This document shows positions 13,838 through 22,279 of a stretch of 24,715 bases of DNA, one piece after another (the first letter of the stretch is position 1; each line of letters opens with the position of its first letter). The stretch is from Alsobacter sp964544365 (lineage in GTDB: Bacteria; Pseudomonadota; Alphaproteobacteria; Rhizobiales; Beijerinckiaceae). The stretch spans positions 1 through 24,715 of the forward strand of contig CAZJCW010000034.1 in NCBI GenBank assembly GCA_964544365.1, given 5' to 3'. A program made the translations under genes and the position numbers. A model generated the notes under the pieces. The model did no database searches. It was not told where the DNA came from and saw only the letters and a list, made by a program, of their open reading frames with translations.

Positions 13838-15631
13838 TCAGAAGGCGTCCGCCGGCAGGGCCATGACGGCCTCGGAGCCGGCGGTGATGCGCGCGAGCTG
13901 CGCCCCGGTTTCCGGCAACAACCGCTCCATGAAGAAGCGGGCGAGCACCAGCTTGGCGTCCATCGCCGCCGCGGAGGCGGGTTCGCGCTCCTTCTTGGCC
14001 AGCGCCGCCTCGGCCATGCGGACCCACATGGCCCCCATCGCGACGAGGCCCATCATGTGCATGTAGTCCGTGGACCCCGCGGCGGCGTTGTCGGGGTTCT
14101 TCATGCCGTTGGCCATGAACCACATCGTCGCCTGCTGGAGCTGGCCCAGCGCCGCCAGCACAGGCGCCGCAAGCGGCTTGAGACGGTCGTCCGCCGCCTT
14201 GTCCTTCAGGTAGGCCGCGGTGTCGGCGAAGAACGCCATCACCGCGCGACCACCGTCGCGGGGGAGCTTGCGACCGACGAGGTCGAGCGCCTGGATGCCG
14301 TTCGCGCCCTCGTAGATCATGGCGATGCGGGCATCGCGCACGAACTGCTCCATGCCCCATTCGGCGATGTAGCCGTGGCCGCCGAACATCTGCTGCGCCT
14401 TGACGGTGTTGTCGAACCCGAGGTCCGTCAGCACGCCCTTGATCACGGGCGTCATCAGCCCGAGCTGGTCATCGGCAACCTGCTGCGCCTTCGGGTCGCC
14501 GCTGCGGTGGGCGACATCGCTCTGCAGCGCCGTCCAGATCACGAGGGCCCGCCCGGCCTCGTTGATGGCCCGGATGGTCATCAGCGTGCGCCGCACGTCG
14601 GGATGCACGATGATCGGGTCGGCAGCCTTCGCGGGCTCCTTCGTCCCCGTCAGTGCCCGGCCCTGGAGCCGGTCGCGCGCATAGGCGGCGGCGTTCTGGT
14701 AGGCGACTTCGGAAAGCCCGAGGCCCTGGATGCCGACGGCGAGGCGCGCCTCGTTCATCATCACGAACATGGCCGCGAGTCCGCGATGCTCCGCGCCGAC
14801 GAGCCAGCCCGTGGCGCCGTCGTAGTTCATCACGCAGGTCGCGTTGCCGTGGATGCCCATCTTGTGTTCGATGGACCCGCACGACACGCCATTGCGCGGC
14901 CCCGGGGTGCCGTCCTCGGCCAGAAGGTGCTTCGGCACGAGGAAGAGAGAGATTCCCTTCGTTCCCTCCGGAGCGCCCTCGATGCGGGCCAGGACGAGGT
15001 GGACGATGTTCTCCGCCATGTCGTGGTCGCCGGCGGAAATGAAGATCTTGGTGCCGGTGATCCGGTAGCTGCCGTCCGGCTGCGCGACTGCCTTCGTCTT
15101 GATCAGCCCGAGGTCTGTCCCGCATTGCGGCTCGGTGAGGTTCATCGTGCCGCAGAACCGGCCCGAGATCATCGGCGGCAGCCAGGTCGCCTTCTGCTCC
15201 GGGGATCCGTGCCGCATGAGCGCCGCGATGGCGCCCATGGTCAGGCCGGGATACATCCCGAGCGCGACGTTCGACGACGAGGCGAACTCGTTCATGATGG
15301 CCGTCAGGGTGTAGGGCAGGCCCTGGCCGCCATGCTCGGGATCCGCCGACAAGCCGACCCAGCCGCCCTCGGCATAGGCGCGATAGGCGTCGCGAAAACC
15401 GGTCGGCGTGGTGACGCGGCCATCGGCGTGACGCGTGCACCCCTCGACGTCGCCGATCCGGTTCAGCGGCTGCCAGACCTCCTCGTACATCCGCGCGCCC
15501 TCCGAGAGGATCGCGTCAAGCGTCTCCGGGGTCAGGTCGGCGAAACCGGGAAGATTGGCGTAACGCCCGACGGCGAAGACGTCGTTGAGGAGGAACTTCA
15601 CGTCCTCGACGGGGGCCCTGTAGCTCGGCAT
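13838..15631 (-). CDS. acyl-CoA dehydrogenase with C-terminal AcdH-like extension
   Basis: A 597-residue FAD-dependent acyl-CoA dehydrogenase that makes 2-enoyl-CoA, the first step of beta-oxidation. The N terminus (YRAPVEDVKFLLNDVF) is the short lead domain of the large alphaproteobacterial group. Flavin-binding motifs appear in MNLTEPQCGTDLG and TGTKIFISAGDHD. The catalytic base is E441 in RIAMIYEGANGIQALDL. After the core, about 130 residues fit the acetyl-CoA-dehydrogenase-C-terminal-like domain, which explains the length of about 600 rather than 380. ATG 15631 has GGAG 9 bases upstream and matches the family start; the longer frame to 15706 runs through the promoter. It is followed by fadA and fadB, giving a complete cycle. 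Electrons should pass to ETF, whose genes are not here. Confidence 0.93.
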   Translation of the reverse strand: MPSYRAPVEDVKFLLNDVFAVGRYANLPGFADLTPETLDAILSEGARMYEEVWQPLNRIGDVEGCTRHADGRVTTPTGFRDAYRAYAEGGWVGLSADPEHGGQGLPYTLTAIMNEFASSSNVALGMYPGLTMGAIAALMRHGSPEQKATWLPPMISGRFCGTMNLTEPQCGTDLGLIKTKAVAQPDGSYRITGTKIFISAGDHDMAENIVHLVLARIEGAPEGTKGISLFLVPKHLLAEDGTPGPRNGVSCGSIEHKMGIHGNATCVMNYDGATGWLVGAEHRGLAAMFVMMNEARLAVGIQGLGLSEVAYQNAAAYARDRLQGRALTGTKEPAKAADPIIVHPDVRRTLMTIRAINEAGRALVIWTALQSDVAHRSGDPKAQQVADDQLGLMTPVIKGVLTDLGFDNTVKAQQMFGGHGYIAEWGMEQFVRDARIAMIYEGANGIQALDLVGRKLPRDGGRAVMAFFADTAAYLKDKAADDRLKPLAAPVLAALGQLQQATMWFMANGMKNPDNAAAGSTDYMHMMGLVAMGAMWVRMAEAALAKKEREPASAAAMDAKLVLARFFMERLLPETGAQLARITAGSEAVMALPADAF

Positions 15632-15678
15632 GGCGCATGCTCCGGAACGGTCGACACGGGGTCGCTCCAATTCGTTCA

Positions 15679-15706
15679 CATATAAACTATCCGGCGTGAC
15701 ATTCAA
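15679..15706 (-). promoter_or_regulatory. candidate promoter of the fadE-fadA-fadB set
   Basis: On the minus strand TTGAAT (15706-15701) is followed after 16 bases by TATATG (15684-15679), within a clearly AT-rich patch. A start near 15672 would give a leader of about 40 bases before ATG 15631. No clear FadR or PsrA-type palindrome was recognised. Confidence 0.45.
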
Positions 15707-15799
15707 GCTCGGACGCGACGGGGCGAGCGCGACGGGGCGCCATGCCCACGGCCATCGCGCGCATGAGTTGCCAAATTATGAATGCCGAACCGATGATCC

Positions 15800-15815
15800 T
15801 TAACCCTGTGTTTAC
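15800..15815 (+). promoter_or_regulatory. near-consensus CtrA box upstream of podJ
   Basis: TTAACCCTGTGTTTAC fits the CtrA consensus TTAA-N7-TTAAC with one mismatch (TTTAC). It lies 100 bases upstream of the podJ ATG at 15915, in the AT-rich part of the divergent region between fadE and podJ. CtrA is the cell-cycle regulator of this class and polarity genes are among its usual targets. It lies about 170 bases from the fadE start, so podJ is the more likely target. Confidence 0.45.
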
Positions 15816-15914
15816 CATAAGGCCCAAAAGTCGCCGATGCGGTGGCGGGTCCTCGGGACCGAGCCGTCCGGCGTCCTGAAGGGGGCGGCGGCCAGCGATT
15901 TGCAGGGGTCGGGC

Positions 15915-18900
15915 ATGCCGTCCGGATCAGGCGCGATGAAAATGCCGTGGAGCGTGAAGGGCATCGACGTCCAGGCCCGCGACGCCGCGAAGGACGCGGC
16001 GCGACGCGCCGGGATGACGCTCGGCGAGTGGCTCAACACCGTCATCGTCGAGACGGCGGTCGACGAGCCGGAACCGCCGCGCCGGTCGCGTGCCGGGCAG
16101 GACCAGAAGGGCCACAACCTCAAGGACATTGCCGAACGCCTCGCCCGGCTCGACCGGGCGGCCGCGGACACCGCCGTCAGCGCCCATCAGGCCCACACGG
16201 ACCTGGAAGAGGTGCTGCGCCGGACGATCGCCGATACCGTGAAGCGGTCCGACGCGGTGGAGGAGCGCACCGCGGGCGCCCTTTCCGCCATGGTCCGCTG
16301 GATGGAGCGCGCCGAGGAACGGCGGCGCGAGGAGGTCGGCACCATCGCCGCCGCCCAGGAACGCACGTCCACCGCCCTGCGCGACGCGCTGGCGCTCGTC
16401 ACGACCCGCATGAACGACATAGAGCGTTCCATCAGCACGCGCCCCGCCGACAGCGGCGTCAAGGACGCGCTGGCACGGCTCGAATCACGCATCGACCGGC
16501 TCGACGAGCGCGAGGCGAATGCGCCCGTGCCGCCGCGGATCGAGAAAGCCCTGCGAGACCTGGAGACCCGGCTCGTCGCCGTGGCTGGCCGCATCGGATC
16601 GGACATCCCGCCCTCGCAGCGCGAGCAGGCCGAGCGGATCGAGACCATCGAGACAGCCCTGTCGGCCATCCTCGACCGGCTCGACATGGGCGGCGACGAC
16701 GACGAGGCCGGTATCGAATCCTACCCCACGACGGTTCCGTCTGCGCCGGGAAGCCTCGACGAGGCGATGGCGCAGATCAAGGCCCGCCAGGCCATGCTCG
16801 ACAGGACGTCCGTCGCGGCGGGCCGGGCGCCCGCCCAGGCGGTGCCGGATCCGGGCGCGGTCGCCGACCGGGTGGTCGATTCGCTCAAGGGCGACATCGC
16901 CCAGCTGTCGCTGAGGATCGACGAACTGCGCGAGGTCGCGCAGCGCCAGACCCAGCGGCAGGACGGCCGCGCCGAGCGCGACGTCGCCGCGCTCCGCGGC
17001 GACCTCGCCGATCTCACGGCGGCGGTGAAGACGCTGGCGCCGCAGACTCGCCTCGACGCGATCGAGGACGGGCTCGCCTCCCTGGGCAGCCGGATCGACG
17101 GTCTGCGCCGCGAGGCCAGCGCCCCGACGCTGGCCGGGCCGCTGGAGACGATCGGTGCCGAAATGGGGCGCATCGGCCAGGCCCTCGAGCCGCTGCGGAC
17201 GCTAGCCGACCTTCGCGCCGACATCGCCGCTCTCGGCCGCCGCCTCGATCGCACGCAATCGCAGCCCGATCCCGCGGTGCTGGCCGAGATCTCGGCCGGC
17301 ATCGAGAGCCTGAAGGGCGGCGTCGCCGAAGCGGCGCGCGGCACCGATGCCGTCTCGCATCTCGAGAAGCGCCTCGGTTCCATCGACGCGGCGCTGGCAA
17401 GCCTCCTGCAGGAGCGCGCCGCGCAGGATTTCGGGGCCGCGACGATCCGCTCCGCGGCGGACGATATCCGCGCGGCCGTGTCCGACCTGCGCTCTCCGGA
17501 CCTGCGCGCGCCGAACCTCGGCGGCGTCGAAACGCGCCTGAAGGCCATCGAAGAGCGCTTCGACAGCGCCCCCTCCCCGGTGCTCGCAGCCGCCGACGAC
17601 ATCCGCGCGGCGGTCGCCGGCATCGCCTTCCCCGACCTGCGGCCGATCGAAAGCCGCCTGCAGACGATCGTCGACCGTCTCGACGTGACGCCGCCCGCAC
17701 CGGCCACGGCGGCGGTCGACACGGGAGAACTGGAGGCGCTGGTCCGCGGCCTCGGCGAGAAGATCGACGCCGCCGGCCGGACAGAAGCGACTCCGGCCAG
17801 CTTCGAGGCGCTGGAGCGCCAGCTCGCCGCGATGACCGACGCCCTCGGCCGCAATGACGAGAGCCTCGCTTCGCTGCGCGCCATGGAGCGGTCGATCGCC
17901 GACCTGTTCGTTCGTGTCGAGGATGGCCGCCTGGCCGTCGTCGAGGCGGCCGAAGCGGCGGCCATGAAGGCCGCGCAAAGCGTGAGCGGCGCGATCTCGC
18001 CTCCCGCCGACGACCGCGCGACGGACGCGCTCGACGCCGTGCAGGCGACCCTGGGCCGCATCGTGGAGCGTCTCGCCCGGCTGGAAGCCGGACTCGAGGC
18101 GCGCCAGCAGGCGGCTTCCGCACCGCCGGCGCCCGTCGAGGCCGCAGCTGCGGTTCCCACCGTCGCCGAGAAGATTGCCGCCGCCGCCGCCGCCGCCCGC
18201 GCGGCCAGGCATGCGGAACCCGTCCGCAAGGGCCGTCCGGCATCCCCCGCTCCCGCGCCGGTGATGCCGGCGGACGCGACCTCTGACGCGCAGGACGCGC
18301 TTCTGCTCGTCTCCGCGGCGCGCGCCTCCGCCGAAAAGGCGATCCAGGATCTGGCTGCGCCGGAACAGGCGCAGGAGCCGGCGCAGGATACCGCGCCGGC
18401 CATCGAGGTCGAGGTCGTGCCCGATGCGCCGGCCCCTGCCGTTGCCGCCGCCCAGACCGAGGACGAGCTGATCGCCGCCGCGGTGGCCGCCGCGACCCGC
18501 GCAGAAGCGGCAGGCCTCGCGCCGCCGCTGGCCGGGGACCGCCCGCTGGAACCCGGCACGGGCCGGCCCGTGCTGCCGCCGGTCTCGGAGCCCGAGGTTA
18601 CCGCCGAGGCGATCGAGCCCGAGCCGCGCAAGCCGAGCTTCATCGCCGCCGCCCGCGCCGCCGTCGCCTCGCAGCCGAAGAAGTCGGGCAGGCCGTCCTC
18701 CCTCCGCCCGGAGCGCAAGGCTCCGGCAGCCGACACGACGGGCGAGACCCCGGATGCGGTCGGCGAGGAGGCTGGCCTGAGCCTGCTGGAGCGCAAGCGC
18801 AGGCCCATCCTGATCGGCCTCGCCATCGTCGTGCTCGCGCTGGGCACCGCCCAGGTCGTCCGCACGATGCTCCAGCGCAGCGCCGTGCAGGCGCCCCCGG

Positions 18901-19847
18901 CCGAAACCGGAGCCGTTCAACTGCCGGACGTGCCGGCCACGGGCACACTGCCGCCCGCGCCGCGCCTTCCGCCGATCCCGCTCGATCCGCCGGCCGCTCC
19001 GCCGCAGCCGAGCTTCAACCGCGATGCGCAGCCCGCGCCGCCCACCGACAGCTTCGCCCCGCCCCAGCGCCCCGAGCCGGACACGGTCGGCGCCCTCGGC
19101 AAGGCGCCGCAGACCGTGCCTGCGCCGACGCTGACGGATCCCGACCCCGTCGCCACCCCGGTGCTCAACGACGTCGCCCGCGCCCTGCTGCCATCCGGGC
19201 TGCAGAGCGCCGCAAAGGCCGGCAACGCCGTCGCCGCCTACGACATTGCGATGCGTCTGCTCGACGGCAAGGGCATTCCACGCGACCCGAAGGCCGCCGC
19301 AAAGTGGCTGGAGAAGGCCGCCGCCGGCGGGCTGGCCCCCGCGGAGTACCGTCTCGGCAGCCTTTACGAGAAGGGCACGGGCGTCGCGGTGGACCTCGTC
19401 AAGGCACGCGCCTTCTATCTGCGCGCCGCCGAGAAGGGCAATGCCAAGGCGATGCACAACCTCGGCGTGCTGATCGCGGACAGCAGCTCCGGCAAGCCCG
19501 ATTACGCGACGGCGGCGGCCTGGTTCCGCCGCGCGGCCGACCTCGGCGTTCGCGACAGCCAGTACAACCTCGCCATTCTTGCCGCGCGCGGCCTCGGCAT
19601 GCAGCAGAACCTCGGCGAATCCTACGTCTGGTTCACGATCGCCGCCGCGCAGGGCGACGAGGATGCCGGCCGCAAGCGCGAAGAGGTCGCGGCGCGCCTC
19701 GACGCGGCGGCGCTGGCCAGCGCCAAGGCGGCCGCCGCCGGCTTCCAGCCGCGCAGGCCGGAGGACGCGGCCAACGAAGTGGCCATGCCTGCAACCTGGG
19801 ACGACGCTCCGCCCGCGGCGCCGGCCAAGGGCAAGGGGCGCGGCTGA
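15915..19847 (+). CDS. podJ: polar localization factor PodJ (coiled coil, one membrane segment, Sel1 repeats)
   Basis: A 1310-residue polarity scaffold. The first 45 residues hold the PodJ-family start, PWSVKGIDVQARDAAKDAARR followed by GMTLGEWLN. Residues about 60-760 are predicted coiled coil, rich in ERLARLD-like heptads, with a tandem duplication near 514-595. An Ala/Pro-rich linker follows to about 955. A single membrane segment (PILIGLAIVVLALGTAQVV, about 964-985) after basic ERKRR puts the N terminus in the cytoplasm. The periplasmic part has a Pro-rich stretch and three to four Sel1/TPR-like repeats (about 1090-1275) with motifs such as AAKWLEKAAAGGLAPAEYRL. This is the layout of Caulobacter PodJ, which recruits polar proteins; the Caulobacter C-terminal peptidoglycan-binding part is not evident. 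ATG 15915 follows AGGGGTCGGG; ATG 15837 and 15936 are alternatives. It is a monocistronic gene with a CtrA-like box upstream. Confidence 0.85.
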   Translation: MPSGSGAMKMPWSVKGIDVQARDAAKDAARRAGMTLGEWLNTVIVETAVDEPEPPRRSRAGQDQKGHNLKDIAERLARLDRAAADTAVSAHQAHTDLEEVLRRTIADTVKRSDAVEERTAGALSAMVRWMERAEERRREEVGTIAAAQERTSTALRDALALVTTRMNDIERSISTRPADSGVKDALARLESRIDRLDEREANAPVPPRIEKALRDLETRLVAVAGRIGSDIPPSQREQAERIETIETALSAILDRLDMGGDDDEAGIESYPTTVPSAPGSLDEAMAQIKARQAMLDRTSVAAGRAPAQAVPDPGAVADRVVDSLKGDIAQLSLRIDELREVAQRQTQRQDGRAERDVAALRGDLADLTAAVKTLAPQTRLDAIEDGLASLGSRIDGLRREASAPTLAGPLETIGAEMGRIGQALEPLRTLADLRADIAALGRRLDRTQSQPDPAVLAEISAGIESLKGGVAEAARGTDAVSHLEKRLGSIDAALASLLQERAAQDFGAATIRSAADDIRAAVSDLRSPDLRAPNLGGVETRLKAIEERFDSAPSPVLAAADDIRAAVAGIAFPDLRPIESRLQTIVDRLDVTPPAPATAAVDTGELEALVRGLGEKIDAAGRTEATPASFEALERQLAAMTDALGRNDESLASLRAMERSIADLFVRVEDGRLAVVEAAEAAAMKAAQSVSGAISPPADDRATDALDAVQATLGRIVERLARLEAGLEARQQAASAPPAPVEAAAAVPTVAEKIAAAAAAARAARHAEPVRKGRPASPAPAPVMPADATSDAQDALLLVSAARASAEKAIQDLAAPEQAQEPAQDTAPAIEVEVVPDAPAPAVAAAQTEDELIAAAVAAATRAEAAGLAPPLAGDRPLEPGTGRPVLPPVSEPEVTAEAIEPEPRKPSFIAAARAAVASQPKKSGRPSSLRPERKAPAADTTGETPDAVGEEAGLSLLERKRRPILIGLAIVVLALGTAQVVRTMLQRSAVQAPPAETGAVQLPDVPATGTLPPAPRLPPIPLDPPAAPPQPSFNRDAQPAPPTDSFAPPQRPEPDTVGALGKAPQTVPAPTLTDPDPVATPVLNDVARALLPSGLQSAAKAGNAVAAYDIAMRLLDGKGIPRDPKAAAKWLEKAAAGGLAPAEYRLGSLYEKGTGVAVDLVKARAFYLRAAEKGNAKAMHNLGVLIADSSSGKPDYATAAAWFRRAADLGVRDSQYNLAILAARGLGMQQNLGESYVWFTIAAAQGDEDAGRKREEVAARLDAAALASAKAAAAGFQPRRPEDAANEVAMPATWDDAPPAAPAKGKGRG
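17454..17700 (+). repeat. tandem duplication of a 45-codon unit inside podJ
   Basis: Two adjacent units start AADDIRAAV at 17454 and 17589, exactly 135 bases apart. Each continues to a PDLR motif and then an E-[ST]-RL-x2-I heptad segment (VETRLKAIEERFD, then IESRLQTIVDRLD). The second lacks about 5 residues. The shared order of motifs indicates an internal duplication in the coiled-coil region. Confidence 0.55.
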
Positions 19848-19954
19848 CGCTGGCGCAGGGCTCCTGCGACGCCGGCGGAGGTTGACGGCCGGCGCGCCCG
19901 GCTGCCCCATGGGCGGCAGGGATCGGCCCACCAGCGGCCCGACGAGGAAACGCC

Positions 19955-20878
19955 GTGCAGATCTACCTGCCCATCGCGGACATGCCGATCAGCATCTTCC
20001 TGGTGCTGGGGCTGAGCGCCGCCGTGGGGTTCATCTCCGGCATGTTCGGGGTCGGCGGCGGCTTCCTGCTCACGCCGCTGCTCATCTTCATCGGCGTGCC
20101 GGCCGCGTTCTCGGTTGCCACCGTCTCGACGCAGATCACCGCATCCTCCATGACCGGCGCCCTCGCCTACTGGCGAAGACGGGCGCTGGACGTCAAGCTC
20201 GGCACGGTCCTGCTCGTCGGCGGCCTGCTGGGCACGCTGCTCGGGGTCTGGTTCTTCAACGCGATGCGCCGGATCGGCCAGCTCGAGCTGGTCATCGTGC
20301 TGTCCTACATCACCCTGCTCGGTGGCGTCGGCTCGCTGATGCTGGTGGAGAGCCTCAAGGCGCTGTGGACGGAACGCCGCGGCGTCGTTCCTCCGCGGCG
20401 GCGCGGTCCGCACCACCCCTGGTACTTCGGCCTGCCGCTGCGCATGCGCTTCCAGCGGTCGAAGCTCTATGTGAGTGTCATCCCGCTGGCCGTGCTGTCG
20501 ATCACCATCGGCTTCCTCGGCGCGGTGCTCGGCATCGGCGGCGGCTTCCTGATGGTGCCCGCCCTGCTCTATCTCTTCCGTGTCCCGACTGCCGTGGTCG
20601 TCGGCACGTCGCTGTTCCAGATCCTGTTCACGATGGTGGCCGCGACGATCCTGCATGCGGTGACCAACCAGGCCGTCGACGTCGTCCTTGCGCTGCTGCT
20701 CGTCCTCGGCGGCGTGTTCGGGGCGCAGTTCGGAGCCCGGGCGGGGCGCAACGTCAAGGGCGAGTATTTCCGGCTGCTTCTGGCACTCATCGTGCTGGCC
20801 GTCGGCATCCGCTTCGCCACCGAGGCGGTCATCAAGCCCGCCGACGTCTACTCGCTGGGCGCGACGGAACTGCGCTGA
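19955..20878 (+). CDS. TauE/SafE-family membrane permease
   Basis: A 307-residue polytopic membrane protein of the TauE/SafE (DUF81) family, whose studied members export sulfite or sulfoacetate or move organic anions. The internal two-fold repeat is plain: GFISGMFGVGGGFLLTP near residue 25 and GFLGAVLGIGGGFLMVP near 190, each starting a half of about four membrane helices. A basic cytoplasmic loop (about 135-170) separates the halves. The start is GTG 19955, supported by GAGGAAA 4 bases upstream. Its TGA stop shares a base with the ATG of the next gene (TGATG), so the two are translationally coupled. The substrate cannot be inferred; no sulfur genes lie nearby. The 107 bases before it hold only weak hairpins after podJ. 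Confidence 0.9.
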   Translation: MQIYLPIADMPISIFLVLGLSAAVGFISGMFGVGGGFLLTPLLIFIGVPAAFSVATVSTQITASSMTGALAYWRRRALDVKLGTVLLVGGLLGTLLGVWFFNAMRRIGQLELVIVLSYITLLGGVGSLMLVESLKALWTERRGVVPPRRRGPHHPWYFGLPLRMRFQRSKLYVSVIPLAVLSITIGFLGAVLGIGGGFLMVPALLYLFRVPTAVVVGTSLFQILFTMVAATILHAVTNQAVDVVLALLLVLGGVFGAQFGARAGRNVKGEYFRLLLALIVLAVGIRFATEAVIKPADVYSLGATELR

Positions 20879-21681
20879 TGAATCGCGAGCGCCCCTCTTC
20901 CCTTCGCAGACGCCTCGCCGCCGCGGTCCTGGCCGGGCTGGCGGGAAGCGCCGGTCTTGCGTGGGAGACGGGCGCGGCGCGGGCCGAGGCGCTGGTGGTC
21001 TCGCTCTCGAGCCACCATGTCCGGATCACCCAGACCTACACCGGCGCGGAACTGGTCATCTTCGGCGTGATCATGCGCGACGGCCGCAGCGTTTCGCGGC
21101 AGGGCCCCTACGACGTGGTCATCACCGCCAAGGGCCCGCAGGGGCTGATGGTGGTGCGCGAGAAGGTCCGGATCGGCCCGCTCTGGGCCAATCTCGAGCA
21201 GCGGAAGTTCGGTGCGCTGCCGGTGACCCTCGCCGTCCTGGCGACCCGGCCCGTGACAGACATCGCCACGCCGGAGCTGCGGCTGCGCTACGGCATCGGG
21301 CTGGAGGCGCTGATCCCCAAGCCGGGGATAGGCTCCGCGCAGGACGTGCCGTTCCGCGATGCCCTGATCCGCCTGCGTCGCGAGGCGGGCCTCTATGTCG
21401 AGCAGGGCGACGCCGTGACCTTCGTCGCGCCCGAGATCTTCCGGGCGCCGGTGCCGGTGCCCTCGACCGCGCCCGTCGGCACCTACGAGGTGTCGATCGC
21501 ACTGCTGGCCGACGGCGTCCAGATCGCCCGCGAAACGACGAACTTCGAGGTGTCCAAGGCCGGATTCGAGCAGGTGCTCTACCAGTCCGCCCGCGAGCGC
21601 CCGTGGACCTATGGCAGCCTGACGGCGGCGATGGCATTGGTGATGGGCTGGCTGGCCTCCCTGATCTTCCGCCGCGACTGA
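20878..21681 (+). CDS. Alph_Pro_TM / TIGR02186-type conserved protein, TauE partner
   Basis: A 267-residue protein with a signal sequence (RRRLAAAVLAGLAGSAGLAW, cleaved or anchoring, ending near ARAEA), a beta-rich extracytoplasmic body and one C-terminal membrane segment (SLTAAMALVMGWLASLIF) followed by RRD. Landmarks EALVVSLSSHHVRITQTYTG and LVIFGVI near the start match the uncharacterised alphaproteobacterial Alph_Pro_TM family as I know it. The protein should sit in the periplasm, tethered at its C terminus. Tight coupling to the TauE/SafE gene, which is a recurrent neighbour of this family, suggests an accessory or substrate-binding subunit of that permease; that is inference. No enzyme motif is seen. 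Confidence 0.82.
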   Translation: MNRERPSSLRRRLAAAVLAGLAGSAGLAWETGAARAEALVVSLSSHHVRITQTYTGAELVIFGVIMRDGRSVSRQGPYDVVITAKGPQGLMVVREKVRIGPLWANLEQRKFGALPVTLAVLATRPVTDIATPELRLRYGIGLEALIPKPGIGSAQDVPFRDALIRLRREAGLYVEQGDAVTFVAPEIFRAPVPVPSTAPVGTYEVSIALLADGVQIARETTNFEVSKAGFEQVLYQSARERPWTYGSLTAAMALVMGWLASLIFRRD

Positions 21682-21734
21682 CCGCGGACGAAATGGTCGC
21701 CAGGGATCTGGACAAGTCGGGCGCGGCGTTCCAA

Positions 21735-21755
21735 TCGGTCTGACCGGACATTTTT
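21735..21755 (+). terminator. weak terminator-like hairpin before the DUF3429 gene
   Basis: TCGGT (21735-21739) pairs with ACCGG (21743-21747), four Watson-Crick pairs plus one wobble, and TTTTT follows at 21751-21755. It lies 54 bases after the Alph_Pro_TM stop and 13 bases before the DUF3429 ATG. The stem is short, so termination is probably partial at best. Confidence 0.3.
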
Positions 21756-21767
21756 CGAGGATTCCGC

Positions 21768-22256
21768 ATGTCAAAGGCCTCTCACGCCGACGATCCGCGC
21801 GCCATACCGGCCGATGCACTTGTTCTCGGGGCCGGCGGCGTACTGCCCTTCGCCGCCCTGGCCACCGCCGCGCTGCTCGGGCTGGACTGGCGCTACGGAC
21901 TGCCGAACGACACCTTCCGCGCGGCCCTCGTGGGCTATGGGGCGGTGATCCTCTCTTTCCTGGGCGGCGTGAGGTGGGGCATCGGACTGCGGCACGGGGA
22001 TGCGCCGGGCCGCACCGCGTTCCTGGTCATCTCGGTCGTCCCTGCGCTTGCCGCTTGGGTGGCGCTGATGCTGCCGCGCCCGCACGACCTCGCGCTGTTG
22101 ATCGCGAGTTTCCTGGCGCTGGCGGTGATCGACGTCGCCATGGTGCGCGGCGGCCATGCCCCCGCATGGTACGCGACGCTGCGACTTGCCCTGACGGCCG
22201 CCGTCGTCCTGGTCCTGATCGTGGCGCTGGCCATGCTGCCTCTGGCGCCGGCCTGA
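21768..22256 (+). CDS. DUF3429-family small integral membrane protein
   Basis: A 162-residue protein with about five hydrophobic segments: ALVLGAGGVLPFAALATAAL, AALVGYGAVILSFLGGVRWG, FLVISVVPALAAWVALML, LALLIASFLALAVIDVAMV and ALTAAVVLVLIVALAMLPL. The ILSFLGGVRWG motif, with conserved GxxRWG, is typical of the DUF3429 family; no function is established. ATG 21768 has GAGG 7 bases upstream. It follows the TauE/Alph_Pro_TM pair on the same strand after 86 bases, so it may share their transcript or have its own promoter. It converges on pdeM. Confidence 0.82.
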   Translation: MSKASHADDPRAIPADALVLGAGGVLPFAALATAALLGLDWRYGLPNDTFRAALVGYGAVILSFLGGVRWGIGLRHGDAPGRTAFLVISVVPALAAWVALMLPRPHDLALLIASFLALAVIDVAMVRGGHAPAWYATLRLALTAAVVLVLIVALAMLPLAPA

Positions 22257-22279
22257 TCTCTTGCGTCAAACGCCTCGGT

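Noticed and set aside
10667..15685. A 1672-codon plus-strand open frame opposite the three fad genes.
   Set aside because: It is the antisense shadow of fadB, fadA and fadE, rich in Arg/Gly/Asp/His with no domain or ribosome binding site. The minus-strand genes have intact catalytic motifs.
18160..18260. GCC-rich runs (CGCCGCCGCC) in podJ that look like a simple repeat.
   Set aside because: They encode an in-frame Ala-rich linker with the expected codon bias; no sign of a variable tract.
17202..19931. A 909-codon minus-strand open frame opposite podJ, plus other long antisense frames there.
   Set aside because: Low-complexity Arg/Gly-rich translation typical of GC-rich antisense; podJ on the plus strand has recognised domains.
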